From JBKBKC01 sp046294265 (GTDB lineage: Bacteria; Pseudomonadota; Alphaproteobacteria; Rhodobacterales; Rhodobacteraceae), in assembly GCA_046294265.1 (NCBI GenBank), contig JBKBKC010000002.1:186001-250000 (forward strand): a DNA stretch of 64,000 bases. Direction: 5' to 3'. The notes beneath the pieces were generated by a model that was given only the letters and a program-made list of their open reading frames with translations, was not told where the DNA came from and did no database searches. The translations under genes were made by a program, and so were the position numbers. Below are positions 1 to 7,955 of this stretch, piece after piece. How positions within the stretch are numbered: the stretch's first letter is position 1; every line of letters starts with the position of its first letter.

Positions 1-1461
1 GCGGCGCGCCCGCGCCTCGCCCTCATAGACCGCATCGCGCAGGGGGGCGTGTTTCAGGCCGTAAAGCAGGTTGTCGCGCAAGGTGCCGAAAATGAAGAAC
101 GGATCGGGCCCCGCGTAGGTGATCGTGCGGCCCGTCACCGCTTCGGGCAGCGTCAGCAGATCGGCCTCGCCCGCCAGCACCTTGCCCGATGTGTGCCAGA
201 CCGTGCGGCCCAGCACCTCGGCCACCATGTCGGCCCCCGATCCGATGGGGCCGACCAGCGCCACCGCCTCGCCCGCGCGCAGGGCCAGCGTCACGCCCTC
301 CACCAGCGCCGCCCCGCTGTCATCGGTCACGCCCATGTTCTGCACCGCCAGAGGCCCCGCCAGCGGCGGCACCGGCCCCGGGTCCAGCGCCTGCACGGCA
401 GGGTCGATCACGCCCTCCACCACGAACTGCTGCATCACGGTCTGGTATTTCACCTGCACGTCCTGGCGGTTCTGGTCCCAGTCGATCAGCTCTTTCAGCG
501 GCCCCGGCAGGTCGCGGTAGGCGGCGATCACCGCCACCAGCTGGCCGATGTCCAGCCGCCCCTCCAGCGCCAGCCAGCCGCCCACGCTGTAGAACAGGAA
601 GGGTGTCACCGAGGCCAGGAAGTTGTTGATGAACTTCACCAGAAACTTCCACTGGTAGATGTCGAACCGGATCCTGAAGATGCGCCCCAGCCGCGCGGCG
701 ATATCCGCGCGCTCAAAGTTCGAGGTGTCATAGGCGTGGATGGTGCCCACGCCGTCCACGATCTCGCTGACCCGCCCCGCAAGCTCGCGCGCGGTCAGCT
801 GGCGCTCGCGGCCCAGCACCAGCAGGCGGCGCCGCATCCGGGGGATGATGACCACCTGGATGCCCACGATGGCGGCCGTCATCAGGCCCAGGGGCACGCT
901 TTGCAGGAAGATGAACACCAGCGCCGTGATCGCCTGCCCGCCCAACAGCGCGGGGGTGACAAAGGCCTCGCCGGCAAAGCCGCCCATCGGCTCCACCTCG
1001 TCCTTGACCATCCCGGCCATCTCGGCGGGTTTCACGCGGCGGAACACGGCGGGGGGAAAGCGCAGGATCTGATCGACCAGCGCAAAGCGCAGGCGGCGCA
1101 ACAGCCGTTCTCCCAGCTTGCCCTTGTAGGTGTTGATGTAGAACTTGAAGAGGCCATTGATGATGACGAGCGCCAGGAACACCCCGCTCAGCGCCATCAG
1201 CATGTTGAACCGGTCCAGATCGACGCCTTCGAACAGCGTCACCTCGCCGATGCCGGGCAGGGTGACGGCGATGTTGAAAAAGGTCTGGGTGGCCCCCTCC
1301 TCCTCGAAGCCGCGGCCTTGGATCGGGCCGTTCACGATCTGCTTGGGCAGATCGAAGGACAGGAAATAGGGGATCATCGACAGCGCCACGACGCAGAGGA
1401 TCCACATCTGCTGCACCCGCGTGTGCGTCCAGATGTAGCGCGAGATGTTCTGGTCCAGCAT
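1..1461 (-). CDS. ABC transporter, fused permease/ATPase; C-terminus off the left edge
   Basis: The gene enters from the left edge, so only the N-terminal 487 codons are visible. It starts at ATG 1461 (MLDQNISRYIW). Residues of about 15-330 form an exporter-type transmembrane domain with several hydrophobic segments. An ATPase-like domain follows from about residue 370. Its Walker A region (near 215-245) reads GPIGSGAD where GxxGxGK[ST] is expected, so the ATP-binding Lys is missing. The Q-loop region (near 85-125) has YAGPDPF, with Pro in place of Gln. This first ATPase domain is therefore probably degenerate. A second, functional domain may lie outside the window. The substrate cannot be predicted. 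The gene follows the DUF3095 gene by 73 bp. Confidence 0.85.
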   Translation of the reverse strand, partial: MLDQNISRYIWTHTRVQQMWILCVVALSMIPYFLSFDLPKQIVNGPIQGRGFEEEGATQTFFNIAVTLPGIGEVTLFEGVDLDRFNMLMALSGVFLALVIINGLFKFYINTYKGKLGERLLRRLRFALVDQILRFPPAVFRRVKPAEMAGMVKDEVEPMGGFAGEAFVTPALLGGQAITALVFIFLQSVPLGLMTAAIVGIQVVIIPRMRRRLLVLGRERQLTARELAGRVSEIVDGVGTIHAYDTSNFERADIAARLGRIFRIRFDIYQWKFLVKFINNFLASVTPFLFYSVGGWLALEGRLDIGQLVAVIAAYRDLPGPLKELIDWDQNRQDVQVKYQTVMQQFVVEGVIDPAVQALDPGPVPPLAGPLAVQNMGVTDDSGAALVEGVTLALRAGEAVALVGPIGSGADMVAEVLGRTVWHTSGKVLAGEADLLTLPEAVTGRTITYAGPDPFFIFGTLRDNLLYGLKHAPLRDAVYEGEARARR

Positions 1462-1534
1462 GTCGGGCAAAGGCTCTCGCGGGGGGCAATCGGGGGCGTG
1501 CGCGGCGGAAGTCAATCCGGTTCGGGGCGCGCGA

Positions 1535-2686
1535 TCAAGTGGGCTCTTGCGCCTTCATCTGGCGCGCGGCCTGGGCATAGCCGCCCTCGGCCCCGTCGAT
1601 GAAATGCACATGGTCGCGCGTGGCGATGGAGGGCACGATGCAGGTGACGAGCGCGGTTGCCTGCCGGTGCAGGCCATGGCGGCAGATGCCCGCGGCCTGC
1701 GCCGCCACCAGCAGCGCCTCGATCCGCGAAAGGCCCTCGGGCGCGATGTCGATGGTCATCTTCAACCCGTCGTCGAACTTGCGGAAATCGCTGTTGGCGG
1801 CCACGTCGGCGGCATAGTCGCGCGCGCTGAACCCGTCCAGCCGCCAGCCGGTGCGGTGCAGGATCACCGTCATCAGGACGGCGAGGATGATCTTCAGCCG
1901 CGCCGCCAGCCGCTGGCCCGGCGGGGCCACCGCGCGCACCTCGGCCTCGACCCCGCCGAAATGCGGCACCGGCACGGGGCCTGTGTCGGGCAGGGGGCGC
2001 CCGGTGCCCGCACCCGCATTGGCGATGGCCGCCACCTCGGCCACCAGCGCGCGGAATTCGGGGGTGGCGCCCGCAGCACCCGGGGCCACGATCAGCGACA
2101 CGATCGCCCCGTGCTGCGCTGCCACCGGGTTCCAGCGGCACGACAGGCCCGAAAGGTCGGGCCTTGTGCCGGGCGGGGCGGGGGGCACGATGAACCTGCC
2201 CGCCTTCATCTCGGCCTCGGCCCAGGCCGACCCGCCGCCCGCGAACATCGAGAACGCCACTTCCGCCCCCGCCCGCAGCCGTGCCAGCCGCACGTCAAGG
2301 CCCACCGCGCGGATGTCGGCGATGGGCATCAGCGCCACGCGCATGGTCAGGTCCATCTCTTCGGCGATCCAGGTGGCCACGGCGGCCAGGGCCGCGCGGG
2401 CGGCGGGTATGCCTTCGGGCGGCACCGCGATGGCCGCGCCGTCGCCGCCAAAGACATACGGATTGTCGAGGCCGCCCAGCGCGTTCGAGACCGCGGTGAT
2501 CACCGCCGCCGCCGCCATGTTGACGGCCTTGTAGCGCCCCGCCGCGATGGCCTGCCCCGAGGCCACCACATCCGCCACCGCCAGCGCCCAGCCCTCGGGC
2601 AGCGGCGCATAGCGGCTGGCATCTGCCACATCCGCGAATTCCCGAAAAACCGGCAGGGACGCGAGGAAATCATCCGTGCCGGTCAT
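1535..2686 (-). CDS. DUF3095 family protein
   Basis: The protein has 383 residues, and its ATG overlaps the stop of the upstream cyclase gene (ATGA), so the two are translationally coupled. I recognise the family as DUF3095, which is often found beside class III nucleotide cyclases and looks like a distant cyclase-fold relative; its biochemical role is unknown. Visible stretches include YVFGGDGAAIAVP (about residue 75), which resembles the metal-binding turn of a cyclase or GGDEF-like fold, and a C-terminal FDDGLKM segment. No signal peptide or membrane segment is evident. It is most likely a cytosolic modulator or partner of the two cyclases upstream; that role is inferred from position only. 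Confidence 0.8.
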   Translation of the reverse strand: MTGTDDFLASLPVFREFADVADASRYAPLPEGWALAVADVVASGQAIAAGRYKAVNMAAAAVITAVSNALGGLDNPYVFGGDGAAIAVPPEGIPAARAALAAVATWIAEEMDLTMRVALMPIADIRAVGLDVRLARLRAGAEVAFSMFAGGGSAWAEAEMKAGRFIVPPAPPGTRPDLSGLSCRWNPVAAQHGAIVSLIVAPGAAGATPEFRALVAEVAAIANAGAGTGRPLPDTGPVPVPHFGGVEAEVRAVAPPGQRLAARLKIILAVLMTVILHRTGWRLDGFSARDYAADVAANSDFRKFDDGLKMTIDIAPEGLSRIEALLVAAQAAGICRHGLHRQATALVTCIVPSIATRDHVHFIDGAEGGYAQAARQMKAQEPT

Positions 2687-4404
2687 GCGACGGGCTCCGC
2701 CACCGCGTCGCCCGCCGGCACCTGCGCCGCGCGGGTGGCCGCGAACACGTCGATGGGCAGGCTGCGCCCGCGCACCGTCAGGCTGTGCGCCGCCATGCCC
2801 TCCGGGCGCAATCCTGCCAGCGCCAGCGTTTCGGCAGACAGGATCACCTGCACGCCGAGGTCCTTGGTCAGCCCCTCCAGCCGGCTCGCGATGTTGACCG
2901 TCTCGCCCAGGGCGGTGATCTGCGCCACCGCCGCCCCGCCGGGGGCCGCCCCGATCCGGCCCAGGATGGCCGGGCCGCAATGGATGCCGATGCCCATGGA
3001 CAGCGGCCGCTCCAGATCCTCGCGCAGGCTCTGGTTCAGGGCCTCCAGCACGCCGCCCATAGCCCGGGCCGCCGCCAGCGCCTGAACGGCGCCCCGCGAA
3101 GGTTCCGCCTCCATCCCGAAAATGGCCATCACGCCGTCCCCCATGAACTTGTCCACGAACCCCCCGCAATCCTCGATCGCCTCGGCCATCCGGCCCAGGA
3201 ACTGGTTGAGCAGAAAGACCACATCGAAGGGCAGCTTGCCCTCCGACATTTTCGTGAACCCCCGCAGGTCGCAAAAGAGGATCGTCACATCCGCCTCCAC
3301 CCCCCAGTGATAGCGGTCCATCGCAAGGCCCGCCCCGGTCACGGCAGGCAACAGCGTGGTGATCGTCACATCGCCCGCGGGCCGCGCCTGGCAGGCCAGC
3401 CGCACATTCGCGGGCGCCCCCACCCGGCGCAGCACGGCAATCTCGGTCTCGCCCGGCACCGACAGGTTCGCCGTCCCCTCGATCACCCGCACGCGGCAGG
3501 TGGAGCACCGCGCCCGCCCGCCGCAGACCGAGGCATGGGGGATGCGGTTGATCCGGCTGATGTCCAGGAGCGACAGGCCGCGCGGCGCCATCACCCGCGC
3601 GCCACCCTGATACGTCACGCCGATCCGGTGGCCCAGCCGGTCGGCCCAGATCAGCCCCAGCCAGACCGCGACCACCGCCCCCAGCAGCACCCAATACCCC
3701 GCTTCCCACCGCGCGATGGCACTGGTCAGCACCTCCCATTCGCCGGGCTTGAAGGGGTTGCGATACTGCCCCGTGGCCTTCCACGCCCGCGCGGCCGTCA
3801 CGAACCCGGCGTAGGCCAGCACCGGGATCAGCACCGCCAGCCCATACCACAGCCACAGCGCCCGCTGATACCACGCCCGCGCCGCCAGCCAGCGGTGCAG
3901 CCCGATGCAGCCATGCACCCAGACCACCGTCACCAACAGCGCCTGGTTCCACGCCTCGTTGGGCCATATCCCCCAGAGCGCATAGGCATAGCTGTCCGCG
4001 ATCCCGAACATCTCATGCGCACCCCGCGTGTCCCAGACATGCCGGATCAGGAACACCGGGATCATCACGCCAAAGGCCAGCTGCACGATGCCGCGCGCCC
4101 CGATCCGCCAGGTCCGTGCCCGGATGAGCGAGCCCATCCCCAGCCCCGCGTGGACCAGCGCCGCCAGCACCAGCACCGCCGTCCCCGGCGCGCTGCGCGT
4201 TACCGCCGTGCGCCACGCCTGCCCCGCCTGCATCGCCTCGAACGACCAGAACCCCGCGATCAGGTTCAAGAGGTGCAACAGCGCAAAGCTGAACAGGATC
4301 AGCCCCGACCACAGCCGCAGCCGCGCGGGCGACAGCGCCCGGGGCCAGACGCCGCCGGCCGCCGCCTGCGGCACCACCGTCACCGCCTGCCCCCGGTAAA
4401 GCAC
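2683..4404 (-). CDS. Membrane class III adenylate/guanylate cyclase fused to a [2Fe-2S] ferredoxin domain
   Basis: This 573-residue protein has three parts. The N-terminal membrane domain (about 25-255) has several helices that carry His residues (FALLHLLNL, LIRHVWD, VWVHGCIGLH), as in cytochrome-b-like subunits. A plant-type [2Fe-2S] domain follows (about 275-350) with the ligand pattern CGGRARCSTC plus a later Cys in RLACQA. A class III cyclase catalytic domain ends the protein (about 365-555), with metal-binding ILFCDLRGF and DKFMGDG and the transition-state motif VNIASRLE. The start is GTG at 4404, because the frame is closed by the upstream gene's TGA at 4417-4419. The fusion suggests cyclic nucleotide synthesis gated by redox state. 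Whether ATP or GTP is the substrate cannot be read with confidence. Confidence 0.88.
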   Translation of the reverse strand: MLYRGQAVTVVPQAAAGGVWPRALSPARLRLWSGLILFSFALLHLLNLIAGFWSFEAMQAGQAWRTAVTRSAPGTAVLVLAALVHAGLGMGSLIRARTWRIGARGIVQLAFGVMIPVFLIRHVWDTRGAHEMFGIADSYAYALWGIWPNEAWNQALLVTVVWVHGCIGLHRWLAARAWYQRALWLWYGLAVLIPVLAYAGFVTAARAWKATGQYRNPFKPGEWEVLTSAIARWEAGYWVLLGAVVAVWLGLIWADRLGHRIGVTYQGGARVMAPRGLSLLDISRINRIPHASVCGGRARCSTCRVRVIEGTANLSVPGETEIAVLRRVGAPANVRLACQARPAGDVTITTLLPAVTGAGLAMDRYHWGVEADVTILFCDLRGFTKMSEGKLPFDVVFLLNQFLGRMAEAIEDCGGFVDKFMGDGVMAIFGMEAEPSRGAVQALAAARAMGGVLEALNQSLREDLERPLSMGIGIHCGPAILGRIGAAPGGAAVAQITALGETVNIASRLEGLTKDLGVQVILSAETLALAGLRPEGMAAHSLTVRGRSLPIDVFAATRAAQVPAGDAVAEPVA

Positions 4405-4416
4405 AAGCCGCGCATC

Positions 4417-5775
4417 TCAGGCCACCACAACCACATCCACCGCCTCGCCCAGACCCGCCACGGCCACGCGTCGCACCTCGGGGGCCGCCCCCGCATCCCC
4501 CTGCGCCCCCGCATACCCCTGTGCCACCGCCGCGCGCAGCGTGGCAAGGTCGGTCAGCATCCGCGTGCCCAGCACCTTGTTCGCCGCCTCCAGCTTGGCC
4601 GCGCGGTTCACCGCATTGCCGATCACGGTGAATTCCAGTCGCCCCGCGGCCCCCACAACGCCCACCGTCACCAGCCCCGCCGCCACCGCCGCCCCGGTGC
4701 GGAACGCCCCCGGCCAGCCGCGCGCGGCCATGTCGCCCTGCACCCCGTCCAGCGCGGCCATCACCGCGCACCCTGCGCGCAGCGCATCGGCGGCATGAGC
4801 GGGGCTGTCGCGCAGCGCGCCGAAGGTGGCCAGGATCCCGTCGCCCAGAAACTTGTCGATCTGGCCCCCGTGGCGCTGGATCGCCTCCACCGCCACCTCC
4901 TGATACCGCGCCAGCACCGCCATCACATCGCCCGGCTCCATCCGCGCCGCGGTATCCGAGAAACTGCGCACATCCACGAACAGCATCGCCGCCTCGCGCT
5001 GTTCGCTATGGCCTGCGGCGGGCAGCGCCTCGGATCCCGTGATCGACCGCGCCACCTCGGGCGCGAAGAATTTCTTCAGATCCTCCGCCTCGGCCCGCGC
5101 CTGCATCGCGTCGAAAAACACGTCGCGCGCCCGGTAAAGCGCAAAGGACAGGATGAACGTGACGCCCAAGAGCGTCACCAGCTTGTCGATCTCGGCCCCG
5201 ATCAGGATGGTGTTGGAGGTCAGGTATTCCACATAGTTCCGCGTGATCCGCATCTGCCCCATGTCGCTTGTCAGTGCGCGCAGCACGATCAGCCCCCAGC
5301 CCAGCGTGGCCGCCAGCCCCGCGATCAGCACGAACCGAGGATCGAACCGCAGCGCCCGCAGGCTGATGAAAATGAACAGATAGATCATCGTCGGCGCTTT
5401 CAGCGAAAACGCCGCAGGCTGCGCATACTGGATGGGAAAGGACAGGATCAGCGCGCACAGGATCCCCACATCCACCAGGATCGACAGCACCAGAAGCCAG
5501 CCGGGCAGGGTGATCCGGTAGGACAGCGCCAGCCGGAACAGGGTAAAGGCGAAATAGACGCTCAGCACCGTGGGCACGATGCTTATGCCCACCGCCCCCT
5601 CGGCGCGCGGCGCCAGCAGGTAAAGCGCACCAAAGAACACCACGAAGGCAAGCTGCACCCAGCCGATGGACCGCTCCGCCGCCGCCTCGCGCCGGTCGAT
5701 GGCCGCGGCGACACGCGCGGGGATGCCCCGCCCTCGGGGGCCGCCCCCCGCCAGATAGCCCAACACCGAACTCAC
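4417..5775 (-). CDS. Membrane class III adenylate/guanylate cyclase
   Basis: I place the start at GTG 5775, preceded by GGCAGGG, giving 452 residues. Longer in-frame starts would run through the divergent gene's promoter and add a non-hydrophobic tail. About six transmembrane helices fill residues 25-230. A linker with FFAPEVARSI leads to the catalytic domain (about 265-440), with metal Asp in MLFVDVRSF and DKFLGDG. The usual N-x3-R catalytic motif appears as VNRAAKLE, with Lys in place of Arg, a variant that also occurs in other bacterial cyclases. The gene heads a cluster with a second cyclase and DUF3095, all closely spaced or overlapping, so the three probably form one signalling operon. 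Confidence 0.85.
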   Translation of the reverse strand: MSSVLGYLAGGGPRGRGIPARVAAAIDRREAAAERSIGWVQLAFVVFFGALYLLAPRAEGAVGISIVPTVLSVYFAFTLFRLALSYRITLPGWLLVLSILVDVGILCALILSFPIQYAQPAAFSLKAPTMIYLFIFISLRALRFDPRFVLIAGLAATLGWGLIVLRALTSDMGQMRITRNYVEYLTSNTILIGAEIDKLVTLLGVTFILSFALYRARDVFFDAMQARAEAEDLKKFFAPEVARSITGSEALPAAGHSEQREAAMLFVDVRSFSDTAARMEPGDVMAVLARYQEVAVEAIQRHGGQIDKFLGDGILATFGALRDSPAHAADALRAGCAVMAALDGVQGDMAARGWPGAFRTGAAVAAGLVTVGVVGAAGRLEFTVIGNAVNRAAKLEAANKVLGTRMLTDLATLRAAVAQGYAGAQGDAGAAPEVRRVAVAGLGEAVDVVVVA

Positions 5776-5932
5776 GCTGAACCCTGCCAAATCCCGAACT
5801 CCGCCGCCAGATCGTGCCCGGATCGTCGCATGCCGCCCGTCCGGGGTGCAAAGACATTCGCGCGGGTTGACCCTTGCGTTACCGTGCCCCGCCCCGCCGC
5901 GTCGGGTGGTTTGCTCCCGCCAGGGGCGCGCT

Positions 5933-6613
5933 ATGTCAACCCGCATGTTCATCGTCTCGCCCACCACGGTCTGGAACCCGCATGTCCTTGAGGTCAGCGA
6001 ATTGCCGCGCCGCATTCAGGGGCGCGTCACCGTCTGGCCGGTGGGGGGCAACTTGCAGCTCTGGCTGCGGGTGACGTTCGAGATGGAGTTGTTGCGCTAT
6101 CTTGTGGTGCTGATCCCCTTCGTGTTCGGCGCGCTGATCTGGCAGGATCAGGCGCTGGCCATCGCGCAGGCGCCGCTTTTGATGTTCATGCTGGTCTATG
6201 CCGCCGAGACGCGGCTTTTGCGCATCCCGCCCGAGGCCCGCGCGGCGCTGATGGAGGCGGCAGAGGCCGAGCGGGGGCTCGACCTGCTGGCGGTGCGGGG
6301 CCGCGCGATCCTGACGCGGATCGCGGCGGGGCGGGGGCTGGCCAAGGGTGCCCTGCGGCTGGTGGTGGAACAGTCCGACCTTGCCCGGATTGCGCCGCTG
6401 ACATGGGTTTCGGTGCAGTCCGAAGAGGGGCCCGAGGTGATCCGCCTGTCGCCCGCCGAACAGGCGCTGCTCCGCGAGGGGCTGTTTGCCGCGCCGCTCT
6501 CGGAACGCGCGCTGCACCGGATCAACCACTGGGAAAACGAATACCTGCGCGAGGTGCGGCTGGATGCGCGCGACATCTCGGCCCATGCGCGGCTGGCGGC
6601 GATGATGGGGTGA
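5933..6613 (+). CDS. Hypothetical protein with two membrane segments
   Basis: The frame encodes 226 residues from ATG 5933 (MSTRMFIVSPTT). I do not recognise the family. Residues of about 50-95 contain two hydrophobic segments (LRYLVVLIPFVFGALIW and APLLMFMLVYAA). The rest is soluble, with an acidic, helix-rich C-terminal half. It is transcribed divergently from the cyclase operon across about 157 bp. An upstream in-frame ATG at 5846 would add 29 Arg/Pro-rich residues overlapping the divergent promoter, so I prefer 5933. It is convergent with the VWA gene, and the first copy of the compound palindromic element lies between them. Confidence 0.6.
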   Translation: MSTRMFIVSPTTVWNPHVLEVSELPRRIQGRVTVWPVGGNLQLWLRVTFEMELLRYLVVLIPFVFGALIWQDQALAIAQAPLLMFMLVYAAETRLLRIPPEARAALMEAAEAERGLDLLAVRGRAILTRIAAGRGLAKGALRLVVEQSDLARIAPLTWVSVQSEEGPEVIRLSPAEQALLREGLFAAPLSERALHRINHWENEYLREVRLDARDISAHARLAAMMG

Positions 6614-6638
6614 CGGCGCGTGAACGGGGGGGCGGAGG

Positions 6639-6710
6639 TTAACAACCGGTAAATTTCAGATCGCAACCCGTTGATTTGAAACGCCCCGTGTCATGTCCCA
6701 TCGTGGGACA
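6639..6710 (+). repeat. Compound element copy A: TTAACAA / TTGATTT / TGTCCCATCGTGGGACA
   Basis: This is the first of three copies in the window (others at 49718-49790 and 57022-57094). TTAACAA starts at 6639, TTGATTT at 6671 and the 17-bp near-palindrome TGTCCCATCGTGGGACA at 6694. The gap between TTGATTT and the palindrome is 16 bp, the same in all three copies. It lies between the 3' ends of two convergent genes. Its function is unknown: it could be a protein-binding site, a promoter-operator for a small RNA, or a chromosome-organising site. Confidence 0.8.
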
Positions 6711-6713
6711 CAC

Positions 6714-7955
6714 CTAGCGCGCCATCGCCAGCACCTGCCCGAACCCCGGCGCCTGCGCGGGCTCGTCCGGCACCGCCCACAGGACCGGGCAGCCCGGATC
6801 GGGCCCCGGATCGCCCTCCAGATCCGTCAGCACCACGATCAGCGACGGGGCGAGCGTCGCCGCCGCGCGCAGCGCGGGGGCGAATGCCGTGCCCCCCCCG
6901 CGCCGGAACGCGCCGGGCAGGCCGAGGGCGCGCAGGGTGCCGGGGTCGAGCCTCTGGGGCGGCTCGGGCGCCTCGTCGAAGGGGATCAGCCAGACCTCCG
7001 CCCCCATCCGCCGCACCGCCCCCGTGACCTCGGCCAGAAAGAGGCCCATCCGGTCGTCGTCGATGGAGGACGAGGTATCCAGCGCCAGCACCAGCCGCGG
7101 CGCGGGCGAGGACCGCGCGATTCCCGGCTGGAACACCGGCACCGGCCCCCCCTCCGCGCGCGCCCGCGCCTCCATCGCAAGAAAGGCATGGGAAGGGCGG
7201 CGGTGCGAGGGGCGGGGCAGGGGCAGCAGCGCGCGGGCCAGCCGGTTCCGCAGGATGACCTCCCACGGGATGCGGGGGCTGGGCAGGTCCGCCATCCCCG
7301 CCGCCACCGCGCCGATGCCCCGCCCCGCGATCCGCCCCGCCTCCATCGCGCGCGCCAGATGCTGGCGCCAGTCCGCATCCTCGGGCGCGTCCTTGCCGGG
7401 GCCCCCGGGCGCGCGCTCAAGGTCGGGCGAAAACCCCTGCGCCGCCGCATGGTCGCGCGCCTTCTGCGCCGCACCCTCCGCCCCCGCCCCCCCGGCCCGC
7501 AGCCGCAGATACAGCCGGTCCGCGTCCCATTCCGCCAGCGCCTGCCGGGGCGGCACCACCTGGCCAAGGGCCGCCTGCAACACCCCCGTCAGCCGCAGCG
7601 CCGGGCGCGGCAGGGCGTAGCCTGCCAGAAGAAGCGCCTCGTTCACGATGGCATCGGCGGCGATGCCCCAGAGCGCCTCGTCAAAGGCCTCGCCCATCCG
7701 GTCGGCCATCGCCCCCATCCGCGCCCCGTGGCGCAGCGCCGCGTGCAGGATGTGGTGGGCGGCCAACCCCGCCTGTTCGTGGCGGGGCAGGGCGGCGAAG
7801 GCGGGGCCGTAATGGATGGTCTCGCCCTCGGTGATCGCGGCCGGGGTCTGCTCGCGATCGCGGTGCAGGCACCAGAGCGACAGGGCCGCCATGGCCGGGT
7901 CATCCTCGGTGAGGGTTTTCAGGGCGGTGGAGGCGCGGGTAGAATGAGCCGTCAC
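6714..7955 (-). CDS. VWA-like / DUF2201 putative metallopeptidase
   Basis: The 413-residue product starts at a GTG that overlaps the stop of the upstream ATPase gene (GTGA), so the two genes are coupled. The N-terminal region resembles the DUF2201 metallopeptidase-like domain, but the zinc motif reads HHILH followed by ALRH, so the catalytic Glu of HExxH is His here. The C-terminal third is a VWA-like domain with a MIDAS motif, DTSSSID. Together with the upstream MoxR-type AAA+ ATPase it forms the usual MoxR/VWA pair, which is thought to act in protein or cofactor-complex assembly. The client is unknown. Confidence 0.85.
   Translation of the reverse strand: MTAHSTRASTALKTLTEDDPAMAALSLWCLHRDREQTPAAITEGETIHYGPAFAALPRHEQAGLAAHHILHAALRHGARMGAMADRMGEAFDEALWGIAADAIVNEALLLAGYALPRPALRLTGVLQAALGQVVPPRQALAEWDADRLYLRLRAGGAGAEGAAQKARDHAAAQGFSPDLERAPGGPGKDAPEDADWRQHLARAMEAGRIAGRGIGAVAAGMADLPSPRIPWEVILRNRLARALLPLPRPSHRRPSHAFLAMEARARAEGGPVPVFQPGIARSSPAPRLVLALDTSSSIDDDRMGLFLAEVTGAVRRMGAEVWLIPFDEAPEPPQRLDPGTLRALGLPGAFRRGGGTAFAPALRAAATLAPSLIVVLTDLEGDPGPDPGCPVLWAVPDEPAQAPGFGQVLAMAR

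Noticed and set aside
49..5991. Long open reading frames on the plus strand opposite the ABC and cyclase genes
   Set aside because: They are open only because of high GC; their products are rich in Arg, His, Gln and Pro with no domain, while the minus-strand frames show clear families.
6639..6650. TTAAC block as a CtrA binding site
   Set aside because: The second TTAA half at the usual 7-bp spacing is missing in all three copies.
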